64,000 bases of DNA, from contig CM075352.1 of the NCBI GenBank assembly GCA_037693485.1, forward strand, positions 67,210,001 to 67,274,000. The letters are read 5' to 3'. The translations under genes and the position numbers were made by a program. Positions 1 to 12,304 of the stretch are shown here, piece by piece; within the stretch, counting starts at the first letter, position 1; each line of letters starts with the position of its first letter. This DNA is from Kitagawia praeruptora. Lineage: Eukaryota > Streptophyta > Magnoliopsida > Apiales > Apiaceae. The notes below the pieces were generated by a model. The model was not told where the DNA came from. It was given only the letters and a program-made list of their open reading frames with translations, and ran no database searches.

Positions 1-438
1 TAGATTTCCGGCAAATTTATCAATGTCGTAATTTATTTACTTATTTTTACATGAGCTTCACTCCTCTTTTTCATCAGAGTTGATATCTTTCATGATTTGA
101 GATGAATCATCTATTCATCTTTACAAATCACTCTATTCGAGTCAAAATCAACAAATCATGCACCCAATCACCATTTCTAAATACCAATCACCTTTTTTTG
201 TATTACAAATCATCTTTTTATTTAATGATCCGTCTTCGAATTTTAGTGATTGGGTTCGACTTTTTTGATTTTGTAAGGCTGGTAACAATGATGACTTTGT
301 AATGATATTATTTTTGGTGATTTATATTTTGAAATCGGTAATTATGTAGGTAGTAGTAATGGTGACGATTGTAGTGACAGTAGTTGTGTTGGTTCGATGG
401 TTGCGATAATGAAAAATGATGGTGTGTTATAATGGTGA
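1..438. mobile_element. Left part of a non-coding TIR-type element split by the Athila-like insertion
   Basis: AT-rich DNA with no credible gene. It has the same TTTGGTGATT-type wording (for example near 312-325) and GGTGATGG/TGGTGA simplicity as 11202-12060 and 12504-13845. I read it as the left half of one element of that family, interrupted at 438/439 by the LTR retrotransposon. The outer left end lies outside the window. Confidence 0.45.
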
Positions 439-1697
439 TGTGTTAAATTACGTCTAACCGCAAGCGCACGGTATCAATTGTAGTAGATACTAGTAAATAC
501 GGGTCGATTCCTCAAGGAGACAGTTTCAATTTCAATTCAACTATTATCAATTGTTTCTAGTCACAAATGATTATTAGAGAATTTTATTAACTACTAAAAC
601 AAATTTATCAAAGTTTTAATTCAATTAATAAAAGGATCTAGGGCAATTCAGGTTCACCATGTTTACACCAAACAAATCACAAAAGTATAGCTTTTCAATG
701 GGATTAAGTAATTAAAGCAATGGTTAATCTTTTTCAAGCATTAACACTCTCAGAATATCTAATGATGCTTCCACAATCACCTTCAATTCCGCTAATTGTA
801 TGTAAGCCTCTAGTAGTAAAATCTTTCGATCTATTACTCCTATTGCAATCGATTAATCCGTGATATTGCGCAATTACACGAATTAAAAATTATAACATAT
901 CAATCAGAATTACTCTCTACCCATCAATTTACTAATCAAATTAAGCCCAAATCATGGTGCAAACATGGCTCCCCTTAATATCCTAGAATTAAACTATTCA
1001 CTCATAATATGATTAAGAACAACAAAAATAATGAAGAAAGCCATATAAAACATATACTAATAAACAAGATGAGATAAAGAATACCTTAAACTTTGTATTA
1101 ACGAAGAACAATGAAGATCCAAATTAAACCAAGTGCTTACAATTGAAGAGATGAAGAGCAAAGAATAAGAACCCTAGCTTCTGTCAAAAAACCACGTCTC
1201 TCTCTCCTCCTCACATTCTAATAAATAAAAACTAATCATAAAATCTGATTTCTATCTCCTAATAAAGGTATTTTTAATATTCTAATAAATTTACAAAAAG
1301 ATATCCATAATTGAATAGGATTTTCTTGTAAAATTCGTAACTGATTTTTCTCCTCTGTTTCTGGGCTCTTCCAACTGGATTTTGCTTACTGGACCACCTC
1401 TGAATTAAAGATAATTCCACAAGCTTCGCGTGGACAGTAAGATCGTCAAATTCTAACTTCTGGAAATCAAGATATGGCCCAAACAGTGTTAGACAGCCCG
1501 TATAGCCCAATAATACGAATTTTCTCCTATTTTATCTCCAAAATAGCTCTTTTTGCTCCAAATCCTTCCAAGTCATGAATTCTTTATTTCCTACAATAAA
1601 ACTATCAAATCTATTAAATAAAAATCCAAATCAATGCAAAACACAATAAATATGAGAATAAAATCATCTAGAATATATATAAAAATATACTCTATCA
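439..1697 (-). repeat. 3' LTR of the Athila-like element
   Basis: 1259 bp, nearly identical to 9943-11201. On the minus strand it starts TGATAGAGTATA and ends TAATTTAACACA, giving the canonical TG...CA ends. The purine tract lies immediately outside its start at 1698. Small ORFs inside it are not genes. Confidence 0.93.
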
Positions 1698-1713
1698 AAC
1701 ATCCCCACACTAA
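1698..1713 (-). other. Polypurine tract of the Athila-like element
   Basis: The minus strand reads AGTGTGGGGATGTT directly before the 3' LTR start, the expected position for plus-strand DNA priming. Very similar G-rich tracts recur upstream in the spacer (about 2416-2430, 3366-3382 and 3692-3705). Confidence 0.75.
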
Positions 1714-4358
1714 GCATTTGCACGTCCTCGGGCAAATAAGTGAAATAAAAACTAAGTCCTAACAAACATCACTTTCGTAGATGACACGATTGCATTGAGC
1801 ATATGCAACAAGCCGTTAAACCCCTAGGCAGCCCTAGTAGGACGAGTGTTGTCTCGTGAGGGTTTATAGTGAATATACCCACAAAATTCATCTAACCATG
1901 CAAAAGATCAATGCTAACACAACACCACACACACAAGTCCTCTCATGCCACATCAACTTAAGAATCAAAGCAAACATACGATGTCTTGGTGTCGAAAGTG
2001 CAAGTATTCACGTAGTCTACTCAACCAACATGCAGAAGGTCATAAAAATTCATGTCAAGTGTAAAAATTGTTGGTAATCATGCTAAGCCCACAAGAAATA
2101 CATCTTTAAGTCTAAACCCGGGATCTCCTATGCCAAAACAAGTAATAACTCACCTTTCACTCAAAAACGAATATTCACTCAAGAACAAGGTTAAGTGTAT
2201 CACTCAATTCCAACAAAATCATAATCACAACTTGACACTCACAATCAATCTCACTCTGAACACAACATACATCACTGATGACAATCAAAAGGTCTTTATT
2301 CGGGTTGTAGCGTGGGCTAGGGACAAGGTATGTCAAGTAAAGCTAAAACAGGTTAAATGTCAAAAGCTAGTACCCAACAATAATCATTATTCAATTCCCT
2401 TTCTATTAAAACAAATACTTCCCCACACTTGGATTTTTTAATAACCCTTACATAATAATTTGAATAGTCGAATGAAGAAGGATCATACAAACATAAGAAT
2501 GCTCTCAAATTTATTTATTTTTTTTTCTCTTTTTTTTTATTTTTTTTTATTTTTTTTCTTTCTTTTTTTTTAAGAGCTAAAGAATAAACACAATGATCCA
2601 TAGATATTTTTATGAATTTCGACTAGCAAGCATCAACCCAAAATCAATATTCCCCAAAAGTATGATCATCAATAAAACCCCCCCCTTTTGCACACCTTAT
2701 TACTCCCTTAAGCACGATACTAGCCCTTGACAATTTAGGATCAAAAATTACTGTAAGGCCAATACAAGAAAAGGATATAGGCAAGTAACGTAGTGTGTCA
2801 CCGAAAGAATAGGATTAGGCTCAACGGGTTAACTAATTTATCATGTATAAATGGTTTTGAATTATGGGAAATATGAGGTTATACCTAATTGCCTTTATCA
2901 TCTTATCATCAAGTAATGTCATGCATTTCAAGAAAGATCTCAAGTAAGTGCTAGAAATGTAAACAACATGTGGACACTCAAGCAAACGAAAAATCATGCA
3001 AACGATATGCATATAGGCTCAAAACTCACTTGGTGTGACAAAACATAATCAATCCCAAGTAACAAGACTCTCTAACGCACCTACTTGTACTCAAAGCATG
3101 TAAATCAAGTCATCTTGCACATATTCATGTCATTCTAATCACTTACAACATCCAATTAAGTCTACCAGCTTCAACTTGCTAGTGTAAGTGTGTGCACAAG
3201 AACAAAGCACATCACTTCTCATACAAAAGCGTCAAGAACACAAGAATTCTACGCATGGATGGGTGTATCAAGCAAAATACAACAACTAATCAAATTGCAT
3301 GGCTGGAATTATTTTTGGTATTTTTAATTTTTTTTTTAAAAAAAATTTCTCTTAGCATTAAGAACCCTTCCCCACACTTAAGCAGTTAATTGTCCCCAAT
3401 GAACTAATGAACAAGATACAAAACTACAACTAAAAACAAAATAAAACTACACTAAAAAGAAAAGAAAGAAAACTCCCCTGGAATCAAGGTGTCCCACTCA
3501 ACAATAGCTTCACCAACATCCACCAAGAAATATCCCACCAAAAACCACCAAGCAATATTACTCCAAAAATACCCAATGAACAAGAATAATACAAAACCCC
3601 CAATTTACAAGAACACAAATTCGTAATAAAATAAAAAAAATAGAGAAGAGATATCCCAATTACGAATCAAAGAGGTGAACTTGTACTAATTTTTCCCCCA
3701 AACTTAAATTTTTAGAGATGTAGAGGATGAAGAGAATGAATTGGGTGTGTATGTATGGGTATATATAGATAATGGAATGATAGGATGGATTTAAGAATTT
3801 TAATGTGAAAAGGAAAAAAATTTGGGTGGGATTTGAAATTTGATATAAGATAGAAATAGGATTTAATGAATAAAAGAAAAAGAATTAGAAAAGAAATAGG
3901 TTTAGAATTTTTAAGGGAGAGATGGGAGGTTTTGGAATTAAAATAGGAAAAGAATTAGGTGAAATAGGGGTATAAATAGAATGGGGGTGTACAAAGATTT
4001 TTTTTTATACAACAGCAGGTATCGCTAAACAAGGATAGGCGCGGAAGAAAAAAAAATAATTCTGTCACCTGGTTCACGCGCAGCTTGCGCGCGTGGGACG
4101 CAAGTTGCCTCAAGTCCAGATGCGCAAGTTGCGCATGTTCCGCGCAAATTGCCCCTAGTCCAGTAACGCAGGAGCAACCTGCGTTACAGACCCGCAATCT
4201 GCGTTAAGCCCAGAAACGCAGGAGCCTCCTGCGTTACACATCAAAAATTCGATTTTTTTTTTACAATTGAAGAATAGAAGGAATAATGTACACAACAAGG
4301 CTTGGGTTGCCTCCCAAGAAGCGCTTTTGTTTAACGTCGTTGGCTCGACTCAGCTGGT
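1714..4358 (-). other. Non-coding 3' spacer between pol and 3' LTR
   Basis: About 2.6 kb without a convincing coding frame on either strand. It holds a pyrimidine-rich run (2510-2572), three internal copies of the polypurine motif and the GC-rich hairpin array at 4074-4238. Athila elements often carry an env-like frame here; I see none, so it is either lost or was never present in this family. Confidence 0.7.
4074..4238. repeat. Array of short GC-rich hairpins with ACGCA/TGCGT arms
   Basis: At least four imperfect palindromes follow each other, for example AACGCAGG...CCTGCGTT (4163-4185), AACGCAGG...CCTGCGTT (4214-4236), ATGCGCAAGTTGCGCAT (4120-4136) and CGCGCAGCTTGCGCGCG (4077-4093). They are separated by a recurring spacer (AGTCCAG or AGCCCAG at about 4113, 4157 and 4206), giving a loose repeat of about 45 bp. 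The composition contrasts sharply with the AT-rich surroundings. Confidence 0.75.
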
Positions 4359-7300
4359 TCAGATCTCCGTGGAGGGGTTGTCGAGATAAATCACTTCCAT
4401 CTTTCCTACGAATGCACCATCCACATATAATTTAAGGCGTTGACCGTTGACCTTAAATTTTGTTCCATCTCGTCCCATAATTTTAATAGCACCATAAAAT
4501 TTGACTTCGGTGACAGTAAAAGGTCCAGACCATCTTGATCTGAGCTTCCCCGGAAAAAGTCGAAGTCTGGAATTGAACAACACCTTGTCACCAACCTGAA
4601 AATCTCTTCTCTGAATCATCTTATCATGCATCTTCTTCGTTCTCTCCTTGTAAAGCCGAGAGTTGTCATAAGCATCAAAACGAAGCTCATCTAACTCATT
4701 AAGTTGAAGAAGTCTCGCTTGCCCCGCAGCCTTCAAATCCATGTTGAGTTCTTTTATAGCCCAGAAAGCGCGATGTTCCAATTCCACTGGCAAGTGACAT
4801 GCTTTACCATAAACCAGCCGATAAGGAGTGGTTCCTATAGGTGTTTTGTACGCCGTACGATAAGCCCACAAAGCATCATCCAGCTTCAAATACCAATCTT
4901 TTCTAGACTTTGCCACCATCTTCTCCAAAATGCTTTTGATTTGTCGATTGGAAACCTCCACTTGGCCACTTGTTTGGGGGTGATATGCAAGAGCAACCTT
5001 GTGAGTAACGCCATATTTCTTCAACAAAGTTTCAAACTAGCGATGGCGAAAATGAGAACCACCATCACTTATCACTGTTCTAGGAACTCCAAAATGAGGG
5101 AAGATGATATTTTTAAAGAGCTTCATAACAACCTTGGAATCATTGGTTACTGATCCAACTGCTTCAACCCACTTGGACACATAATCGACTGCAACTAAGA
5201 TGTATATCATCCCACAAGAACTTGGGAAGGGTCCCATAAAATCAACACCACATACGTCAAATATCTCGACCTCAAGAATACCAGTTTGAGGCATCTCATG
5301 ACGTTTAGAAATATTACCCGTCCTTTGACATGCATCACACGCCAAACAGAAAGCACGAGCATCCTTAAATAGAGACGACCAAAAGAAACCGGATTGAAAC
5401 ACCTTAGCATCAGTTTTTGAAGGACCATGGTGGCCTCCACATGCGAGAGAATGACAATGCTTGAGAATGTCATGTACTTCGAACTCAGGGACACATCTAC
5501 GAAAGATTCCATCAGCACACTTGCGGTACAAGAAAGGGTCATCCCAAAAATATTGTTTGGCATCATGATAAAACCTCTTTCTTTGCTAATAAGTCAATTC
5601 TGGAGGGTGAGATCCACTAACACAGAAATTTTCAAAATGTGCATACCATGGAGTTTGAGTAGCAACCGAAAACAAGTGATCATCTGGAAAAGAATCGTCA
5701 ATAGGAGTACTTGACGCAATATCTGATTTGAAACGCAACCGTGAAAGATGATCCGCAACCACATTCTCAGCACCCTTCTTGTCTTTGATTTCCAAGTCAA
5801 ATTCTTGGAGTAACAGAATCCAACGAATAAGCCTTGGCTTTGCTTCTTTCTTCGCCAACAGATACTTAAGTGCTGAATGATCAGTGTGAACAATGACTTT
5901 GGAGCCAATTAGATATGCTCGGAATTTATCAAGAGCGTAGACCACAGCTAGAAGTTCCTTCTCTGTCGTAGCATAATTGACTTGAGCTTCATCCAAGGTT
6001 TTACTTGCATAGTAGATGGCGTGAAATACCTTGTCTTTCCTTTGACTGAGAACTGCTCCAACAGCATAATCACTTGCATCACACATGATTTCAAATGGAA
6101 GATTCCAATCTAGAGATTGAATGATTGGTGCACTTATCAAAGCTTCCTTAATCCTGTTAAAAGACTCCAAACAAGCGTCAGTAAACACAAAGGTGGCATC
6201 CTTAAGCAACAATTGAGTGAGGGGTTTTGCAATTTTTGAAAAATCTTTTATAAAACGACGATAAAAACCCGCATGACCAAGGAAACTCCTCACTCCCTTG
6301 ACATTAACAGGAGGAGGAAGTTTCTCAATCACCTCAATTTTTGCTTTGTCAACTTGGATGCTACGTTCAGAAATCAAGTGACCAATTACCACTCCTTCAT
6401 TGACGATGAAGTGGCACTTTTCCCAATTCAAAACCAAATTCACCTCTTCACAACGTTTAAGCACTTTAGAAAGATTATGCAGACATACATAAAAATCAGA
6501 CCCATAAACACTGAAATCATCCATAAATACTTCCATGATAGACTCTATGAAATCAGAAAATATGGCAGTCATGCAACGCTGAAAAGTAGCAGGGGCATTG
6601 CACAAACCAAAAGGCACTCTACGATATGCAAAAGTACCATATGGGCAAGTAAATGTAGTCTTTTCTTGGTCATCAGGATGTATAGGGATCTGAAAGAACC
6701 CTGAATATCCGTCTAAATAGCAAAAGTACTTATGCTTAGCAAGTCTTTCTAACATCTGATCAATGAAAGGGAGAGGGTAATGGTCTTTTCTAGTAGCAGT
6801 GTTTAAATTACGGTAATCAATGCACATTCGCCAACCGGTGACAATTCGAGTGGGAATTAATTCATCTTTTTCATTTTTAATTACCGTTGTTCCTCCTTTC
6901 TTAGGGACTACCTGAACTGGGCTTACCCATTTAGAATCAGAAATTGGGTAAATGATGCCCGCATCTAACAATTTCAAAACTTCTTTTTTAACAACCTCTT
7001 GCATGTTAGGGTTCAAGCGACGTTGTCCTTGTATGCAAGGCTTATGGTCATCATCTAAGTGAATTCTATGCATGCAAAAATCTGGGCTAATCCCTGTAAG
7101 ATCATCAATACTATACCCAATAGCTTTTCTATGCGCACGCAAAACAGTAAGAAGCTTAAAAACCTGGTTATCATCAAGACTAGAGCTAACAATCACAGGA
7201 CAAGTCTTTTCATCATCAAGAAACACATATTTAAGATTAGATGGCAAAGACTTTAACTCTAACTTGTTTACCTGAGGTTCACCACAAGAAGTGACAGTGT

Positions 7301-8464
7301 TAGTTACCTCACAATTCGGATCAGCTACACCATCCAACTCAAGAATCAATGAATCGACTTCAGCATGTCCTTCTCCTTCTGAAGCTTCAAGCATGAGCAC
7401 TGCTTCCAATGCATCATTCAATAGAATCTGAGACGTCTCAGATTGGACAATTTCATCTATAACATCAATCCTGCAGCAATTATTCTCAAGCAAAGGGGAT
7501 TTAAGAGCAGAGGTTAGAGTAAAAGTAATTTTATCATCACCAACGCTTAATGTGAGAGTCCCACTTTTAACATCAATTACAGCACCTGCAGTACAGAGAA
7601 ATGGTCTACCTAAAATAATAGGTATTTGGCTATCCTCTTCCATATCTAGAACTACAAAGTCTACAGGAATATAAAATTTTCCAACCCTAACAGGCACATC
7701 CTCTAAAATTCCAAGAGGATATTTTATCGAACGGTCTGCCATTTGCAAAGTCATCTGTGTACATTTTAATTCTCCCATTTTTAGTTTTTGAAAAACCGAA
7801 AGAGGCATGACTGAGACGCTAGCGCCTAAATCACATAAAGCTTTATCAATAAACAATGCACCTAAATGACACGGGATCGAAAAACTACCAGGATCTTTAA
7901 GCTTAGGTGGAGACTTATTCTGTAAAACAGCACTACACTCCTCAGTAAAAGCTACTGTCTCTACCTCACCAAAAGATCTTTTCTTAGTGAGAATATCCTT
8001 AAGAAACTTTGCATATGATGGAACTTGAGAAATTCAATCAGTGAAAGGAACTGTTACCTCAAGATTCTTGACAAGTGTCATGAACTTACCAAACTGCTGG
8101 TCCACCTTAGTTCTGTTCATCCTTCTAGGGAATGGGAGCTTTGGCACAAATGGTGGAGGAGTAACTGCAGTCTTCTCTTTGTCCTTTTCCTTGCTTTCCT
8201 CAGTTTCACCTTCGTTGCATCTTCAACAACTTTCTCTACCTTGTCTCCCTCAGAATCCTCTTTTTCTTTCTCAGTAAGAACATCGTCAGTAGGCATTGGA
8301 GGAGCATCATATGAACGACCACTCCTAAGAGCAATGACATTCACATTTTCCTTTGGCTGAGTTGGTTGTGCTGGTAGAGAGCCTTGTTGCCTTGTAGATG
8401 AAGAACTAGCCATTTGAGCAATCTGAGTTTCTAGTATCTTATTATGTATCTCCATCTGGTTCAT
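4359..8464 (-). pseudogene. Athila-like pol: protease, reverse transcriptase, RNase H, integrase (broken)
   Basis: This encodes the replication and integration enzymes. In order: an end-of-gag/protease linker (8464-8117), then after a frame change the aspartic protease (ALCDLGASVSVMP near 7820, DLG in place of DTG), RT (LDGYSGFFQIPIHPD, VPFGLCNAPATFQRCM, FMDD), RNase H (CDASDYAVGAVLSQ, TTEKELLAVVYA, HTDHSALKYL, VADHLSRL), and integrase with an HHCC finger (5450-5330), a D,D,E core (GVDFMGPFP, VISDGGSHF, SGQVEVSNR) and a C-terminal FQVGDKVLFNSRL segment. Breaks: a frameshift between about 8117 and 7990, an in-frame TAG at 5586-5588 after RNase H and an in-frame TAG at 5037-5039 inside integrase. 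All frames from 7856 to 4359 are otherwise in register. Some pieces could be translated but the whole enzyme set cannot. Confidence 0.93.
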
Positions 8465-8470
8465 CTTTGT

Positions 8471-9808
8471 TTACATTTGTAACAATATCTTCATCATATC
8501 ACCTTGATTATCAGCCTGTGCAGCATGATTTGCTTGAGGAGCATAATTCTGAGGAGGCCTTTGGAATCCAGGGGGATTCATAGGTCCTTGAGAAGGCCTA
8601 TACTGTTGCTGTGGAGGAGGCTGGTACGACTGCTGATATTGCTGCTGATTAGGAACATTTGAATTCTGAGCATTATTATTCCTATATGAGAAGTTCGGAT
8701 GATCTTTCCAACCAGGATTGTAAGTGTTAGAGTACGGATTGTACTGCTGCCTCTGTTGGAAAACATTTGCTTGCTCCATCTGAAAATTTTGTGAATTTTG
8801 AGCATTGTATTGGCAATCATTACCATAGTGGCCTTGGATGCCACAAACTTCACAAACAGGATTATTCATAGGAGCCATGGATGACAATGCATTGATACTC
8901 ATAGGTTGAGTAGAGGGCTGAGATGTCTTCAATGAGTGGATCTCCTGAGTTAATGCAACGAGTTGAGATGATAATAGAGAGTAAGCATCCACTTCAAGTT
9001 TACCCCCTTTCTTGGTTGCTCTCGGATTACTGAAGTGATTGGCAGCCAAATTGGAAAGAAAAACATGTGCATCATCAACTCCTTTGTCTAAAAACACGCC
9101 ACCTGTAGCGTTATCAACCATCCCTTTTGTTTCAGGATCAAGACCATTGTAGAAGCGTTTAAGCAGAAACCACTTCTCAAGACCATGGTGAGGGCATGCA
9201 CGTTGATAATCCTTGAATCTGTCCCAAGCATCCCGAAGAGATTCGCCATAATCTTGCTTAAAACCCATCATCTTGTCGATCAAATCGTTGGTTCTGTTAG
9301 GAGGGAAGAACTCAGTTAAGAAAGCTTGAGCAATCTTATCCCACTCGGTCAGGTCAATATCATTCAACCATTTTTGAGCTTTGTCACGAAGGGAGAAACC
9401 GAACAACATGACTTTCAACTGGTCTGGAGTGACTCCCTGATGTTTAATTGTAGAACAGAGCTGTTGAAACCGTTGCAGATGATTTGTAGGGTCTTCAGAG
9501 GCAAGCCCAGCAAATTGATTCTGTTGGATCATAGTGAGCAAAGCAGGCTTGATCTCGAAATTTGCTGCTTGAATCGCTGGCATAACAAGGCCAGTAGGTA
9601 CCCCACTCGGAGAGGGCTGTGAGTAGTTCTTCAAAGATTTGGGAGGGTCTGCCATCTCAATCTTTGGTTCAGGTATCTTTTGCTGCTTCTCTTTCCTTTG
9701 TTGATCTATGTATTGTTGACAAGTAATTCCAGAATCTGGACTAAGAGGAGTCGTATCCTCTTTCGCTTGATCTTCTTTCGTTTGAGAACTGGTCTTGGGC
9801 ATCAACAA
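8471..9808 (-). CDS. Gag (capsid/nucleocapsid) of the Athila-like element
   Basis: 445 residues, forming the retrotransposon capsid and binding its RNA. The central retrotransposon-gag domain includes WLNDIDLTEWDKIAQAFLTEFFP and FKDYQRACPHHGLEKWFLLKRFYNGL. A single zinc knuckle CEVCGIQGHYGNDC (CX2CX4HX4C, around 8845-8805) is followed by a Q/N/P-rich tail. The start is the first Met 108 nt downstream of the primer site. A TAA at 8471-8473 ends the frame. The same frame stays open beyond it to 8117, so this is either a gag-pol stop-suppression point or, more likely given the other lesions, a mutation. Confidence 0.9.
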   Translation of the reverse strand: MLMPKTSSQTKEDQAKEDTTPLSPDSGITCQQYIDQQRKEKQQKIPEPKIEMADPPKSLKNYSQPSPSGVPTGLVMPAIQAANFEIKPALLTMIQQNQFAGLASEDPTNHLQRFQQLCSTIKHQGVTPDQLKVMLFGFSLRDKAQKWLNDIDLTEWDKIAQAFLTEFFPPNRTNDLIDKMMGFKQDYGESLRDAWDRFKDYQRACPHHGLEKWFLLKRFYNGLDPETKGMVDNATGGVFLDKGVDDAHVFLSNLAANHFSNPRATKKGGKLEVDAYSLLSSQLVALTQEIHSLKTSQPSTQPMSINALSSMAPMNNPVCEVCGIQGHYGNDCQYNAQNSQNFQMEQANVFQQRQQYNPYSNTYNPGWKDHPNFSYRNNNAQNSNVPNQQQYQQSYQPPPQQQYRPSQGPMNPPGFQRPPQNYAPQANHAAQADNQGDMMKILLQM

Positions 9809-9915
9809 CTAAACAAGGAAAAGCAGTAAGATCAGTCTCAGTTGGAACAAGAGTTCCAAAGAGACAATTGAAACAATCTAAACAACTAAATTAAAATCAA
9901 CAGAAACTAGGCGTC

Positions 9916-9933
9916 TCCCCGGCAGCGGCGCCA
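9916..9933 (-). other. Primer binding site, tRNA-Asp type
   Basis: The minus strand reads TGGCGCCGCTGCCGGGGA nine bases after the 5' LTR end. This is the Athila-type site matching the 3' end of plant tRNA-Asp. Confidence 0.88.
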
Positions 9934-9942
9934 AAAACTTGA

Positions 9943-11201
9943 TGTGTTAAATTACGTCTAACCGCAAGCGCACGGTATCAGTTGTAGTAGATACTAGCAA
10001 ATACGGGTCGATTCCTCAAGGAGACAGTTTCAATTTCAATTCAACTATTATCAATTGTTTCTAGTCACAAACGATTATTAGAGAATTTTATTAACTACTA
10101 AAACAAATTTATCAAAGTTTTAATTCAATTAATAAAAGGATCTAGGGCAATTCAGGTTCACCATGTTTACACCAAACAAATCACAAAAGTATAGCTTTTC
10201 AATGGGATTAAGTAATTAAAGCAATGGTTAATCTTTTTCAAGCATTAACACTCTCAGAATATCAAATGATGCTTCCACAATCACCTTCAATTCCGCTAAT
10301 TGTATGTAAGCCTCTAGTAGTAAAATCTTTCGATCTATTACTCCTATTGCAATCGATTAATCCATGATATTGCGCAATTACACGAATTAAGAATTATAAT
10401 ATATCAATCAGAATTACTCTCTACCCATCAATTTACTAATCAAATTAAGCCCAAATCATGGTGCAAACATGGCTCCCCTTAATACCCTAGAATTAAACTA
10501 CTCACTCATAATATGATTAAGAACAACAAAAATAATGAAGAAAGCCATATAAAACATATACTAATAAACAAGATGAGATAAAGAATACCTTAAACTTTGT
10601 ATTAACGAAGAACAATGAAGATCCAAATTAAACCAAGTGCTTACAATTTAAGAGATGAAGAGCAAAGAATAAGAACCCTAGCTTCTGTAAAAAAACCACG
10701 TCTCTCTCTCCTCCTCACGTTCTAATAAATAAAAACTAATCATAAAATCTGATTTCTATCTCCTAATAAAGGTATTTTTAATATTCTAATAAATTTACAA
10801 AAAGATATCCATAATTGAATAGGAATTTCTTGTAAAATTCGTAACTGATTTTTCTCCTCTGTTTCTGGGCTCTTCCAACTGGATTTTGCTTACTGGACCA
10901 CCTCTGAATTAAAGATAATTCCACAAGCTTCGCGTGGACAGTAAGATCGTCAAATTCTGACTTCTGGAACTCAAGATATGGCCCAAACAGTGTTAGACAG
11001 CCCGTATAGCCCAATAATACGAATTTTCTCCTATTTTATATCCAAAATAGCTCTTTTTGCTCCAAATCCTTCCAAGTCATGAATTCTTTATTTCCTACAA
11101 TAAAACAATCAAATCTATTAAATAAAAATCCAAATCAATGCAAAACACAATAAATATGAGAATAAAATCATCTAGAATATATATAAAAATATACTCTATT
11201 A
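9943..11201 (-). repeat. 5' LTR of the Athila-like element
   Basis: 1259 bp, collinear with 439-1697. The terminal TG on the minus strand has changed to TA (plus-strand end reads CTCTATTA). It should carry the promoter for minus-strand transcription, but I did not identify a convincing TATA box. Confidence 0.92.
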
Positions 11202-12060
11202 ACTGGTGATGGTGAAAGTTATGGTGTTTGTGGTAAAGATGTGGTGATTATAGTGGTAAAGTGGTGGTGATAGTGGTAAAGAATTAATGATGGGGAGCAA
11301 CGATGGTAGTAGCAGTGATGGAACAAGATCTTTTGGTGGTGGTGTGATGGTACCACAGGGGCATCATTTCCTTTTTCTTTCTTTCCGACGTCTGGCCCCG
11401 CAGGGGCACCATCTCCATCATCTTCCTCTGGGGCACCATCTCCATCTTCTTCCTCTGGCGAGCTTCAATCCATGGAAGTCGATCTACTTGAGTCTCCATG
11501 GAAGTCGATCTGCTGGAAGATGAAGAAGAAAGTCGATCTTCTGGTGGTGTTGTGATTTATATTGTCTCAGATCTGAATTTTTTTGATGATTATGCTCGAA
11601 TTTTTGATAATTTGTATTTAATTTTTTGGTGATTTGTTTTGATTTTTTGGTGATTTGCTTTGAATATTTGTGGTTTCTTGGTGTGTGTAAAGGTTTTTAT
11701 AAAAAAATGGTGATGCTAATTTGAATTTTGGTAAAATGTATCTGGACTTAGTGATGCTATAAGTAATGACAATGATAACAATGATTTTTATTTAGTACTT
11801 TGATTTGAATTAATTGATTTTGTTTGTGGTGGCATAACGACACAGTGGTGGTGATGTGGTTGTAATATGGTGTTCATAGTAGTGATATAGTGATGACAGC
11901 AGAGACTACGGAACAGAACAGAGAAATAAAAAAGTAATCTGTGAATTGTTTTTTCCAACAGTGCCGCCTGCGTGTTTGCTTATTGGGCCTAATTTGTAGC
12001 CCAATGTGTAGTTCTCACTATAATAGGGTCTCACTAGAATAGCCATCTATATATATATAT
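11202..12060. mobile_element. Right part of the split TIR-type element
   Basis: Non-coding. It ends with CTCACTATAATAGGGTCTCAC (about 12015-12035) followed by (TA)n. This closely matches 13800-13845, the right end of the neighbouring complete element, preceded in both by a 'GGGC...GGCCCA' segment. TTTGGTGATT words recur at 11625 and 11647. Short frames around 11284-11523 are low-complexity shadows. Confidence 0.5.
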
Positions 12061-12061
12061 A

Positions 12062-12267
12062 GAGTTGCACTCCATAACAAACACCTTATATAACAAACAA
12101 TAAAGAACACCTTAGATCTAATAGATCCATTGCCCCTGCCGGGGCCACCCAATACAAAAAGTTTTTATTTTTTTACCCTCTATCCATTCATCATCTCAAA
12201 AAAAAAATTAAAAAGTTACTATTCATGACGATGACGTCATCAGTGACGTCATCATGAACAGTAAATT

Positions 12268-12304
<37 letters not shown>

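Larger units (their letters stand above)
439..11201 (-). mobile_element. Athila-like Gypsy LTR retrotransposon, full length, inactivated
   Basis: Two direct 1259-bp LTRs (439-1697 and 9943-11201) flank a minus-strand body. In minus-strand order this has a tRNA-Asp-type primer site, gag, protease, RT, RNase H, integrase, a long non-coding 3' spacer and a polypurine tract. The RT wording (VPFGLCNAPATFQRCM, FMDDFSVYG), the TGGCGCCGCTGCCGGGGA primer site and the long spacer fit the Athila clade (established knowledge). I count roughly 16-20 differences between the LTRs by eye, so it is not brand new. The flanks hold GGTGA at 434-438 and at 11205-11209, an imperfect target-duplication candidate because three bases separate the second copy from the LTR. 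No env-like frame was found. Confidence 0.93.

Noticed and set aside
1274..1510. 78-codon frame in both Athila LTRs
   Set aside because: It lies inside LTR sequence (also at 10778-11014), has no retroelement function and is short.
1856..2441. Small plus-strand frames in the Athila spacer
   Set aside because: Low complexity, opposite strand to the element and no recognisable motif. An env-like gene would be on the minus strand.
434..11209. GGTGA as a certain target duplication of the Athila-like element
   Set aside because: The right copy is offset by three bases from the LTR end and GGTGA is frequent in the flanking simple DNA, so it is only a candidate.
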